Positions 38,080 through 48,167 of a DNA stretch of 64,000 nt are shown one piece after another. How positions within the stretch are numbered: position 1 is the first letter of the stretch; each line of letters begins with the position of its first letter. The translations under genes and the position numbers were made by a program. Location: NCBI RefSeq assembly GCF_949987515.2, contig NC_082683.1, positions 102,535,918-102,599,917 of the forward strand, read 5' to 3'. The stretch comes from Delphinus delphis (Eukaryota; Chordata; Mammalia; Artiodactyla; Delphinidae). Below the pieces are notes generated by a model. That model saw only the letters and a program-made list of their open reading frames with translations. It did no database searches and was not told the origin of the DNA.

Positions 38080-38440
38080 TGTCTCTATTTTCTCTCTTCC
38101 TGTTCTCTATTCTGCTCTAATCTGGCTTTTGCCCCAGCTGTTAAGATGACTAGTGATTGACATATTGCAAAGTCCAGTTGTTAGTCATCTTACTTGACTT
38201 AGCAGGACTTAACACAGTTGATCATTCCCTCTTCTTGGAAATACTTTGGCTTTTCCTTGGCTTGTGGGATACTACCCTCTGGGCTTTTCTCCAACCTCGT
38301 AAGTCTTCTTCTCAGCCTCCTTTGCTGATTTCTGTTCATTTTCCTGATCCTCGGACATTAGATGCCTGAGGACATAGTCCTTGGACTTTTCTTTTTGTCT
38401 AACCTTTAGTGATCTCTTCTAATCTCACAAATTTAAACTC
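38080..38440 (+). mobile_element. LINE-2 reverse transcriptase relic
   Basis: The phrases cttacttgacttagcaggac, cacagttgatcattccctct and tccttggacttttcttttt follow LINE-2 ORF order upstream of the YADD region. It is degraded by many indels. Confidence 0.65.
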
Positions 38441-39388
38441 CAAGAAAGAATGTGAATGGCTCAGTGGAACCTCAGGAATCAGTGGTTCTGGAGAGACCCC
38501 GTAACATACATGTCCTCCTGATAGGTTTGGAACAACTATTCCCAAAATAACCCCAACATAAAAATTTTGTTTGGTACCAGATGGGTTATAGAATTATCTC
38601 ATTAAAGGATAAAAGAGTTGTGTTTAATTCATTTATCCATCCGTTCAACAAATATTTAAGTACCTTCCAAGTGCCTGACACTGAGCTATTATAATACAGA
38701 TGAATTCTAATGTGTATATGCTTAGGGATTATTTTTTTTTGACGGAGAGGCAGGGAGTCACACACTTTAAGTTAGTAGCCCTAGACACTGGTTCAAAATG
38801 TTAATATAGCATCTCTGTGGAAATGACTGGATCTACAAGTGTAAGCTCCAGTCACTTTAGTAATAATCTGTTTTATAATGTTACCATCATATGATGAAAC
38901 AGAGAGAACCCATTGCTCCCTTGCTCTGCTCTTCCAAGCAGGCTGGTTAGGCTAAGTGTACTTTCCCTGCACCCAGTGGAGCCTCAGAAGGGAGAGGCAA
39001 ATGGCATTGCCCAGAGCCCTGTCTTCCCCAGTTCACTAGAAGCGAGTTTTCCCTCACACCCTTGGGGGCACCAGCAGCTTCCCAAATCCTCTCTCTGGGT
39101 GAAACTTCTCAAGGACTTGAAAATCCTTAAAAACAAATTCTCACCCATCCATCCCCTCTTCCCTCACACCCATTGAATCGAATCAGACTGCTCTGCCTCT
39201 TCCAGCGTGGTGGATTTCAGCCTGCTCACTGACACACGTGATTACTTTTCTGAGTTTCCAGATTTTCTTAAACGCTACTGTGCGGCAATTTGCAAATAAA
39301 TTCCTATTTCCCTGACATTGTGCTTTCAGATGCATATCCATTTACCTAATCCTGTTAGAAATCATGTCTTTCTGGTACTTCATTGCAG

Positions 39389-39808
39389 ATTCCGTGCTTG
39401 TGGTGAAGGCAAGGCAGCCCAAGCCTTTCTTTGCTGCCGGAAATACCTTTGAGATGACTTGCAAAGTGTCTTCCAAAAATATTAAATCGCCACGCTACTC
39501 GGTTCTCATCATGGCTGAGAAGCCTGTTGGGGACCTCTCCAGTCCTAACGAAACCAAGTACATCATCTCCCTGGACCAGGATTCTGTGGTGAAGCTGGAG
39601 AACTGGACAGATGCATCGCGGGTGGACGGCGTTGTGTTAGAGAAAGTGCAGGAAGATGAATTTCGCTATCGAATGTACCAGACTCAGGTCTCGGATGCAG
39701 GGCTATACCGCTGCATGGTGACAGCCTGGTCTCCTGTTAGGGGCAGCCTGTGGCGAGAAGCAGCAACCAGTCTCTCCAATCCTATTGAGATAGACTTCCA
39801 AACCTCAG
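39389..39808 (+). CDS. PTGFRN: PTGFRN exon 6: Ig domain 5
   Basis: This exon is 420 nt (140 residues, phase 1 at both ends) and encodes Ig domain 5, beginning DSVLVVKARQPKPFFAAGN. The cysteine pair is in EMTCKV and DAGLYRC. Sequons are NET and NWT. This is the exon most like the human protein as I recall it, so it is likely under strong constraint. The acceptor is acttcattgcag/AT and the donor TCAG/gtgagc. The downstream intron is 23.5 kb and heavily invaded by L1. Confidence 0.96.
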
Positions 39809-39881
39809 GTGAGCAGGGAACCCTGTTGAATCCTAGATTGAGCTGGAAGGGGCCCTAGGGTTTTGATCCAATGGCTTCATG

Positions 39882-40180
39882 TTTTTAAACAATTTTACTG
39901 AAATATAATTCACATGCCATACAATTTATCCATTTAAATATATAGTTCAGTGGTTTTCAGTATAGTCACAGAGTTGTGCAACCATCACCACAGTTAATTG
40001 TAGAACATTTTCATGACAACCAATAGAAACCTGCACCCTTAGCTGACACCCTTTAGCTCCCCAACCTCCTACCCCCTGGCAACCACTAATCTCCTTTCTG
40101 TCTCTAGAAACTTGCGTATTCTGGACATTTCACGTAAATGGAATGTAATATGTAAGCTTTGTGTCTGGCTTTTCTCACTT
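39882..40180 (-). mobile_element. Old L1 3' end (left piece)
   Basis: This is the inverted 3' end of an old L1 (caattttactgaaatataat; ctggcaaccactaatctcct). It is interrupted at 40181 by a younger L1 and continues at 46135-46188 and again at about 46977-47140. Confidence 0.8.
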
Positions 40181-41614
40181 TATTTTTTTAACATCTTTAT
40201 TGGAGTATAATTGCTTTACAATGATGTGTTAGTTTCTGCTTTACAACAAAGTGAATCAGCTATACATATACATACATCCCCATATCTCCTCCCTCTTGCG
40301 TCTCCCTTCCACACTCCCTATCCACCCCTCTAGGTGGTCACAAAGCACCTAGCTGATCTCCCTGTGCTATGTGACTGCTTCCCACTAGCTAGCTATTTTA
40401 CATTTGGTAGTGTATATATGTCCACGCCACTCTCTCACTTCATCCCAACTCACCCTTCCCCCTCCCCGTGTCCTAGAGTCCATTCTCTATGTCTCCGTCT
40501 TTATTCCTGACCTGCCCCTAGGTTCTTTTTTTTAGATTCCATATGTATGTGTTAGCTTATGGTATTGCTTTTTCTCTTTCTGACTTACTTCACTCTGTAT
40601 GACAGTCTCTAGGTCCATCCACCTCACTACAAATAACTCAGTTTCATTTCTTTTTATGGCTGAGTAATATTCCATTGTATATATGTGCCACGTCGTCTTT
40701 ATCCATTCATCTGTCGATGGACACTTAGGTTGCTTCCATGTCCTGGCTATTGTAAATAGAGCTGCAATGAATATTGTGGTACATGACTCTTTCTGAATTA
40801 TGGTTTTCTCAGGGTATATGCCCAGCAGTGGGATTGCTGGGTCGTATGGTAGTTCTATTTTTAGTTTTTTAAGGAACCTCCAGTGTTCTCCATAGTGACT
40901 GTATCAATTTACATTCCCACCAACAGTGCAAGAGTGTTCCCTTTTCTCCACACCCTCTCCAGCATTTATTGTTTGTAGATGTTTTGATGTTGGCCACACT
41001 GACCGGTGTGAGGTGATACCTCATTGTAGTTTTGATTTGCATTTCTCTAATGATTAGTGATGTTGAGCATTCTTTCATGTGTTTGTTGGCAATCTGTATA
41101 TCTTCTTTGGAGAAATGTCTATTTAGGTCTTCTGCCCATTTTTGGATTGGGTTGTTTATTTTTTAGATGTTGAGCTGCATGAGCTGCTTGTACATTTTGG
41201 AGATTAATCCTCTGTCAGTTGCTTCCTTTGCAAATATTTTCTCCCATTCTGAGGATTGTCTTTTCATCTTGTTTATGTTTTCCTTTGCTGTGCAAAAGCT
41301 TTTAAGTTTCATTAGGTCCCATTTGTTTATTTTTGTTTTTATTTCCATTTCTCTAGGAGGTGGGTCAAAAAGGATCTTGCTGTGATTTATGTCAGAGTGT
41401 TCTGCCTATGTTTTCCTCTAAGAGCTTGATAGTTTCTGGCCTTACATTTAGGTCTTTAATCCATTTTGAGATTATTTTTGTGTATGGTGTTAGGGAGTGT
41501 TCTAATTTCATTCTTTAATATGTAGCTGTTCAGTTTTCCCAGCACCACTTATTGAAGAGGCTGTCTTTTCTCCATTGTATATTCTGGCCTGCTTTATCAA
41601 AAATAAGGTGACCA

Positions 41615-41829
41615 GGGCTTCCCTGGTGGCGCAGTGGTTGAGAGTCCGCCTGCCGATGCAGGGGACATGGGTTCGTGCCCCGGTCCGGGAGGATCCCACA
41701 TGCCGCGGAGCAGCTGGGCCCGTGAGCCATGGCCGCTGAGCCTGCGCATGGGGAGCCTGTGCTCCGCAGCGGGAGAGGCCACAACAATGAGAGGCCCGCG
41801 TACTGCAAAAAAAAATAATAAATAAAAAG
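41615..41829 (+). mobile_element. CHR-type SINE inside L1-A
   Basis: This plus-strand SINE has head gggcttccctggtggcgcag, a B box in gggttcgtgccccggtccgg and tail aaaaaaaaataataaa. A 14-bp duplication with one mismatch lies at 41601-41614 (aaataaggtgacca) and 41830-41843. It is therefore younger than L1-A. Confidence 0.92.
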
Positions 41830-42694
41830 AAATAAGATGACCATATGTGCGTGGGTTTATCTCTGGGCTTTCTATCCTGTTCCGTTGATCTATATTTCTG
41901 GTTTTGTGCCAGTACCATATTGTCTTGATTACTGTAGCTTTGTCGTATAGTCTGGAGTTTGGGAGCCTGATTCCTCCAGCTCTGTTTTTCTTTCTCAACA
42001 TTGCTTTGGCTATTCGGGGTCTTTTGTGTTTCTATACAAATTGTGAAATTTTTTGTTCTAGTTCTGTGAAAAATGCCATTGGTAGTTTAATAGGGATTGC
42101 ATTGAATCTGTAGATTGCTTTGGGTAGTATAGTCATTTTCACAATGTTGATTCTTCCAATCCAAGAACATGGTGTATCGCTCCATGTGTTTGTATCATCT
42201 TTAATTTCTTTCATCAGTGTCTTATAGTTTTCTGTATATAGGTCTTTTGTCTCCTTAGGTAAGTTTATTCCTAGGTGTTTTATTCTTTTTGTTGCAGTGG
42301 TAAATGGGAGTGTTTCCTTAATCTCTCTTCCAGATTTTTCATCATTAATGTATAGGAATGCAAGAGATTTCTGTGCATTAATTTTGTATCCTGCTACGTT
42401 ACCAAATTCATTGATTAACTCTAGTAGTTTTCTTGTAGCATCTTTAGGATTCTCTATGTATAGTATCATGTTATCTGCAAACAGTGACAGCTTTATTTCT
42501 TCTTTTCCAATTTGGATTCCTTTTATTTCTTTTTCTTCTCTGATTGCTGTGGCTAAAACTTCCAAAACTATGCTGAATAATAGTGGTGAGAGTGGAAATA
42601 GCCTCATCCACCAGAGGGCAGACAGCAGAAGCAAGAAGAACTACAATCCTGCAGCCTGTGGAACAAAAACCACATTCACAGAAACATAGACAAG

Positions 42695-43580
42695 ATGAAA
42701 AGGCAGGGGGCTATGTACCAGATTAAGGAACAAGATAAAACCCCAGAAAAACAACTAAATGAAGTGGAGAAAAAGAATTCAGAATAATGATAGTGAAGAT
42801 GATGCAGGACCTCGGAAAAAGAACGGAGGCCAAGATCGAGAAGGTGCAAGAAATGTTTAACAAAGACCTAGAAGAATTAAAGAGCAAACAAACAGAGATG
42901 AACAATACAAAAACTGAAATGAAAACTACACTAGAAGGAATCAATAGCAGAATAACTGAGGCAGAAGAACGGATAAGTGGCCTGGAAGACAGAATGGTGG
43001 AATTCACTGCTGTGGAACAGAATAAAGAAAAAAGAATGGAAAGAAATGAAGACAGCCTAAGAGACCTCTGGGACAACATTAAACACAACAACATTCGCAT
43101 TATAGGGGTCTCAGAAGGAGAAGAAAGAGAGAAAGGACTGAGAAAATATTTGAAGAGATTATAGTCAAAAACTTCCCTAACATGGGAAAGGAAATAGCCA
43201 CCCAAGTCCAGGGAGCACAGAGAGTCCCATACAGGATAAACCCAAGGAGAAACAGGCCAAGACACATAGTAATCAAATTGATAAAAATTAAAGACAAAGA
43301 AAAACTATTGAAAGCAGCAAGGGAAAAATGACAAATAACATACAAGGGAACTCCCATAAGGTTAACAGCTGATTTCTCAGCAGAAACTCTACAAGCCAGA
43401 AGGGAGTGGCATGATATATTTAAAGTGATGAAAGGCAAGAACCTACAACCAAGGTTACTCTAGGCGGCAAGGATCTCATTCAGATTCGATGGAGAAATCA
43501 AAAGCTTTACAGACAAGGAAAAGCTAAGAGAATTCAGCACCACCAAACCAGCTCTACAACAAATGCTAAAGAAACTTCTC
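42695..43580 (+). pseudogene. L1-C ORF1 remnant
   Basis: The ORF1 start ATG is at 42695 (MKRQGAMYQIKEQDKTPEKQ). A short deletion shifts the frame to a TAA near codon 31. In another frame 42787-43164 encodes the coiled-coil region (MFNKDLEELKSKQTEMNN and LEGINSRITEAEERISGLED) and the start of the RNA-binding domain (LRDLWDNIKHNNIRIIGV). Further frameshifts follow. Confidence 0.85.
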
Positions 43581-43639
43581 TAAGTGGGAAACACAAGGGA
43601 AGAAAAAGACCTACAAAAACAAACCCATAACAATTAAGA

Positions 43640-44575
43640 AAATGGTAATAGGAACATACATATGAATAATTACCTTAAATATGAACGGTTAAATGCTCCA
43701 ACCAAAAGACAGAGGCTCGCTGAATGGATACAGAAACAAGACCCATATATATGCTGTCTACAAGAGACCCACTTCAGACCTAGGGACACATTCAGGCTGA
43801 AAGTGAGGGGATGGAAAAAGATATTTCATGCAAATGTAAATCAAAAGAAAGCTGGAGTAGCAATACTCATATCAGATAAAATAGACTTTAAAATAAAGAA
43901 TGTTATAAGAGATAAGGAAGGATACTACATAATGATCAAGGGATCAATCCAAGAAGAAGATATAACATCATAAATATATACGCTCCGAACATAGGAGTAT
44001 CTCAATACGCAAGGCAACTGCTAGCAGCTATAAAAGAGGAAATCGACAGTAACACAATAATACTGGGGGACTTTAACACCTCACTTACACCAATGGACAG
44101 ATCATCCAAAATGAAAATAAATAAGGAAACAGAAGCTTTAAATGACACAATAGACCAGATAGATTTAATTGATATTTATAGGACATTCCATCCAAAAACA
44201 GCAGATTACATTTTGTTCTCAAGTGCACACGGAACATTCTCCAGGATAGATCACATCTTAGGTCACAAATCAAGCCTCCATAAATTTAAGAAAATTGAAA
44301 TCATATCAAGCATCTTTTCAGACCACAACACTATGAGATTAGAAATCAGTTACAGGGAAAAAAAACGTAAAAAATACAAACACATGGAAGCTAAACAGTG
44401 GATTACTAAATAAGCAAGAGATCACTGACGAAATCAAAGAGGAAATCAAAAAATACCTAGAGACAAATGACAATGAAAACACAACGATCCAAAACCTATG
44501 GGATGCAGCAAAAGCGGTTCTAAGAGAGAAGTTTATAGCAATACAAGGCTACATCAAGAAACAAGAAAAATTTCA
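43640..44575 (+). pseudogene. L1-C ORF2 endonuclease-domain remnant
   Basis: The AP-endonuclease-like domain is recognisable in pieces: ICCLQETHF holds the catalytic glutamate, GWKKIFHANVNQKKAGVAIL follows, then HGTFSRIDHILGHK and FSDHNTMRLEI. The frame breaks after EEDITS near 43973 and again after 44413. ORF2 ends where the insertion ends. Confidence 0.85.
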
Positions 44576-45171
44576 AATAGTGGTGAGACTGGACAACCTT
44601 GTCTTCTTCCTGATCTTTGAGGAAATGGTTTCAGTTTTTCACCATTGAGAGTGGGTTTCTCATATATGGCCCTTATTATGTTGAGGTAAGTTCCCTCTGT
44701 GCCAACTTAGTGGAGGGTTTTTATCATAAATGGGTGTTGAATTTTGTCAAAAGCTTTTTCTGCATCTATTGAGATGATCATATGGTTTTTCTCCTTCAAT
44801 TTGTTACTATGGTTTATCACATTGATTGATTTGCGTATATTGAAGAAACCTTGCATTCCTGGGATAAACCTCACTTGATCATCGTGTATGATCCTTTTAA
44901 TGTGCTGTTAGATTCTGTTTGCTAGTATTTTGTTGAGGATTTTTGCATCTATGTTCATCAGTGATATTGGCCTGTAGTTTTCTTTCTTTGTGGTGTCTTT
45001 GTCTGGTTTTGGTATCAGGGTGATGGTAGTCTCGTAGAATGAGTTTGGGAGTGTTCCTCCCTCTGCTATATTTTGGAAGAGTTTGAGAAGGATAGATGTT
45101 AGCTCTTCTCTGAATGTTTGATAGAATTCACCTGTGAAGCCATCTGGTCTTGGGCTTTTGTTTGTTGGAAG

Positions 45172-45371
45172 ATTTTTTTTTTTTTTTTTTTTTTTGTGGT
45201 ACACGGGCCTCTCCCGTTGCGGAGTACAGGCTCCAGACACGCAGGCTCAGTGGCCATGGCTCACCGGCCCAGCCACTCCGCAGCATGTGGGATCTTCCTG
45301 GACCAGGGCACGAACCCGTGTCCCCTGCACCGGCAGGCGGACTCTCAACCACTGTGCCACCAGGGAAGCCC
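45172..45371 (-). mobile_element. CHR-type SINE inside L1-A
   Basis: This minus-strand SINE follows a long poly-T. About 15 bases near its 3' end are missing relative to sister copies. A perfect 16-bp duplication, ttgttggaagattttt, lies at 45162-45177 and 45372-45387. Confidence 0.92.
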
Positions 45372-45774
45372 TTGTTGGAAGATTTTTAATCACAGTTTCA
45401 ACTTCAGTGCTTGTGATTTGTCTGTTTATATTTTCTATTTCTTCCTGGTTCAGTCTCGGAAGGTTGTGTTTTTCTAAGAATTTCTCCCTTTCTTCCAGGT
45501 TGTCCATTTTATTGGCATATAGTTGTTTGTAGTAGTCTCTCATGATCCTTTGTATTTCTGCAGTGTCAGTTCTCCTTTTTCATTTCTAATTCTATTGATT
45601 TGAGTTTTCTCCCTTTTTTTCTTGATAAGTCTGACTAATGGTTTATCAATTTTGTTTATCTTCTCAAAGAACCAGCTTTTAGTTTTATTGATCTTTGCTA
45701 TTGTTTCCTTCATTTCTTTTTCATTTATTTCTGATCTGATCTTTATGATTTCTTTCCTTCTGCTAACTTTGGGT

Positions 45775-45986
45775 TTTTTTTTTTTTTTTTTTTTGCGGTA
45801 CGCGGGTCTCTCACTGTTGTGGCCTCTCCCGTTGCGGAGCACAGGCTCTGGACGCACAGGCTCAGCAGCCATGGCTCATGGGCCCAGCCGCTCCGCAGCA
45901 TGTGGGATCTTCCCGGACCGGGGCACGAACCCGTGTCACCTGCATCGGCAGGCAGACTCTCAACCACTGCGCCACCAGGGAAGCCC
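45775..45986 (-). mobile_element. CHR-type SINE inside L1-A
   Basis: This minus-strand SINE runs from poly-T to gccaccagggaagccc and splits the L1 text that is intact at 55190 in the other L1. The flanking duplication is short and imperfect (gggtttttt / ggggattttt). Confidence 0.9.
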
Positions 45987-46134
45987 GGGGATTTTTTGTT
46001 CTTGTTTCTCTAATTGCTTCAGGTGTAAGTTTAGATTGTTTATTTGAGATGTTTCTTGTTTCTTGAGGTAGGATTGTATTGCTGTAAACTTCCCTCTTAG
46101 AACTGCTTTTGCTGCATCCCATCGTTTTTCACTT

Positions 46135-46188
46135 CAGCATGATGTTTTCAAGAGTTATCCATGTTGCAACATGTATCAGTACTTCATT
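46135..46188 (-). mobile_element. Old L1 3' end (middle piece)
   Basis: The phrase cagcatgatgttttcaagag to gtatcagtacttcatt continues the older L1 from 40180. It is cut again at 46190. Confidence 0.75.
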
Positions 46189-46189
46189 G

Positions 46190-46970
46190 TTTTTTTAAAT
46201 TTATTTTTAATTTTTTGTTGCTATATATATATGCATATGTATACATATATATACTTTAATGTTAGAGAGTTGCAGCCTTTTGTTTAGTACCTAGAGAATG
46301 CCAGTACTTTAACACAATATCTTGATAAATGTTGCTCACAGCGTTTTAAAAAGAACAAAAATAAATGTAGTTTCTGTGTCATCTTTGACATGTTATAAAT
46401 TCACAGTGCTAGCTGTTTTTTTAAGCAGCAGTGTGAGGGAAAAAGCACTGTAAAATGCAGTCCTGGATTTTGTGTTACATGAAAAATGTAGTACAATGAA
46501 AACTTTAATGTCAAAAGGAACAGTACTTTAAAGAAAACATATATGAAATAAATGAGGTATAAACTCCATAATGTAGTCAGAAAAAGAAAATATAATTATT
46601 TGAATATTGGGGACCTTTTCTTTCAGTTGCAGCTTTTAAGTGTTTAAGTACCTGTGAATCAAATTTACATGTAACTTTTACTTAATGCCATTTTTGTCTT
46701 GAGAAGTGCAAAAAAATGCCAGTAAATATCATATTTTCTATATCAGAAAATAAGTTTAGGAATCCCAAAGTGCTTGGGACGTGTTGGGAAGACAATTTTT
46801 TTTTTTTTTTTTTTGGTGGCTATAGCAAACTGTGCTCTCTCCACATAAACCTATGTAACTCACAACTACAAATACTACTTACTGTTTTTTAAGAAAATCA
46901 AACACCAAAAAACCACATATCCCCTTCTTTTTGTACTGTAGCGTTTAACGCAAAATAAATTCTCATTAGC
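46190..46970. other. Unidentified 780-bp insert in the old L1
   Basis: This AT-rich block splits the old L1 between tacttcatt (46188) and catttttatgactgaata (46974). It begins T-rich, contains a TA-rich stretch (46215-46255) and a 19-T run (46796-46814). Possible ends acttcattgtttt and acatcatttttat resemble each other. I recognise no L1, SINE or coding text. A minus-strand retrocopy of a 3' UTR is the leading guess; no open frame is supportable. Confidence 0.55.
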
Positions 46971-46976
46971 ACATCA

Positions 46977-47140
46977 TTTTTATGACTGAATAATATTCCA
47001 TTGTGCGGATATACCACATTTTATTTATCCATTCATCAGCTAATGGACATTTGAGTGTGTCCAATTCTTGACTATTATGAATACTGCTGCTGTGAACATT
47101 TGTGTACAAGTTTTTATGTGAACATACTACCCTCATTTTT
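46977..47140 (-). mobile_element. Old L1 3' end (right piece)
   Basis: The phrase tatgactgaataatattcca to gtgtacaagtttttatgtga continues the old L1 after the 780-bp insert. Confidence 0.8.
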
Positions 47141-48167
47141 AAAAATAGATCAGCTGACACACACCTATATCAAATCCTTCAAGGAACATGGTGGATGGAG
47201 TATAAAGATAAGAAGGAATTGAGCCTCCAGAGGGGTTAAATGACTTGCCAAGAGTGGAAGATTCAAAGCTAAGACCCAAGTCTTACCCAGCCTGTGGCTT
47301 TCACTCTTTGAGGTCCCTAGGACTGAAGGTGATGGGTACTGTTCTTGGCCCAACTTATCAGAGCAGTATTTCCATACAGGGGATGAGTATCCCAACCTTT
47401 TGGGCTATGCTTTACCTTGCTTTTGGACTAGAAAAATATTTCCAATTAGTCCAGTCTCCAGAGCTGTGGTGGTATGGGTGAATATATCTGTCAACCTGTT
47501 TTTTTAAGAATAACTATTAGTGGTGTTCACCTATGGGAGGGTTAATTAAAATGAGCATTTTGGTGTCCATTCTGAATGATTTTATCTTTGGTAAGTAAAA
47601 TGTTTTTATGCCAGAAGATGGAAAGTTCCACTTTTTTTTAATAGCATACATACATATTCTGAAATGGAAATGTTTATCTGTGAAATTCATTAAGCTCCTT
47701 TGACAAATCTCTGTGTGTATCTGTGTTTCAGCAGGTAGAGATTTAAAAGTTTTTGATTCCCAATCTTATTTAGAATATCAAAGTGAAGAATCATCACTTT
47801 TGAGTTTAATACTGAATGTTTTCACTAAATGTGCCTTGGGTTCCAGTTAGAAGTTTCTGAATATGTAAATTCATACTCACCTGTAAAGATTCAGGTATTA
47901 ACTGATCAATACAATGAATGCAAGATATTTGTTGAATTTAATTATTACCATTTATATTAAAGGTAAACTATACCTTAGTAAAGTTTGTTTTCTATTAATA
48001 TTTTGTATTATTGTAAGTTTTTATAGTGTATAATGAAAAAATCTTCTGGCATCTAATAATCTCTAAATGTGTAGATTAATTAAGAGTAAATATTGATTTA
48101 AACCCTTAGATTTGGAAAGAGCAGAGGAAACACACGCTTCTTCTGTTGTGTATCTATCTGCTTGTTT

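Larger units (their letters stand above)
36452..39388 (+). other. PTGFRN: PTGFRN intron 5
   Basis: This 2.9-kb intron contains a MER5-like palindromic DNA transposon relic (37555-37725), LINE-2 reverse transcriptase sequence (38080-38440) and a LINE-2-like 3' end (38630-38700). A candidate micro-exon lies at 36607-36640. Nothing else is recognised in 36650-37540 or 38710-39380. Confidence 0.85.
42596..44575 (+). mobile_element. L1-C: L1 fragment lacking both ends, nested in L1-A
   Basis: This plus-strand L1 piece carries the end of a 5' UTR, ORF1 and the first third of ORF2. It stops abruptly in ORF2 at acaagaaaaatttcaaa with no 3' UTR and no long poly-A. A 17-bp repeat flanks it, aatagtggtgagagtgg at 42579-42595 and 44576-44592 (one mismatch). 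The L1-A text on both sides is continuous once L1-C is removed. Confidence 0.8.
40540..46122 (-). pseudogene. L1-A ORF2 remnant, reverse transcriptase dead
   Basis: This is an ORF2 relic in pieces on the minus strand. The reverse transcriptase active-site box reads FADN (codons 42470-42481) instead of FADD, so a catalytic aspartate has become asparagine. The upstream piece near 44908-45177 still encodes [14 protein letters not shown] and [20 protein letters not shown], reverse transcriptase motifs. Frameshifts, stops and four insertions break it, and the endonuclease domain is missing by 5' truncation. Confidence 0.85.
40181..46123 (-). mobile_element. L1-A: 5'-truncated L1 with nested insertions
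   Basis: This minus-strand L1 begins with poly-T at 40182 and the 3' UTR phrase aacatctttattggagtata. It runs through ORF2 and stops inside the ORF2 endonuclease/reverse transcriptase linker (gctgcatcccat near 46122). The target is the older L1: its text ends at ctcactt (40180) and resumes with cacttcagcatgatg (46130). It is interrupted by SINEs at 41615, 45172 and 45775 and by a plus-strand L1 fragment (42596-44575). Confidence 0.85.

Noticed and set aside
40181..46123. Twin-priming inversion as the explanation of the plus-strand block in L1-A
   Set aside because: The minus-strand L1 text resumes at 44576 exactly where it stopped at 42595, with a 17-bp duplication. That fits an insertion into L1-A better than an inverted 5' end, which would not leave resumed text beyond it.
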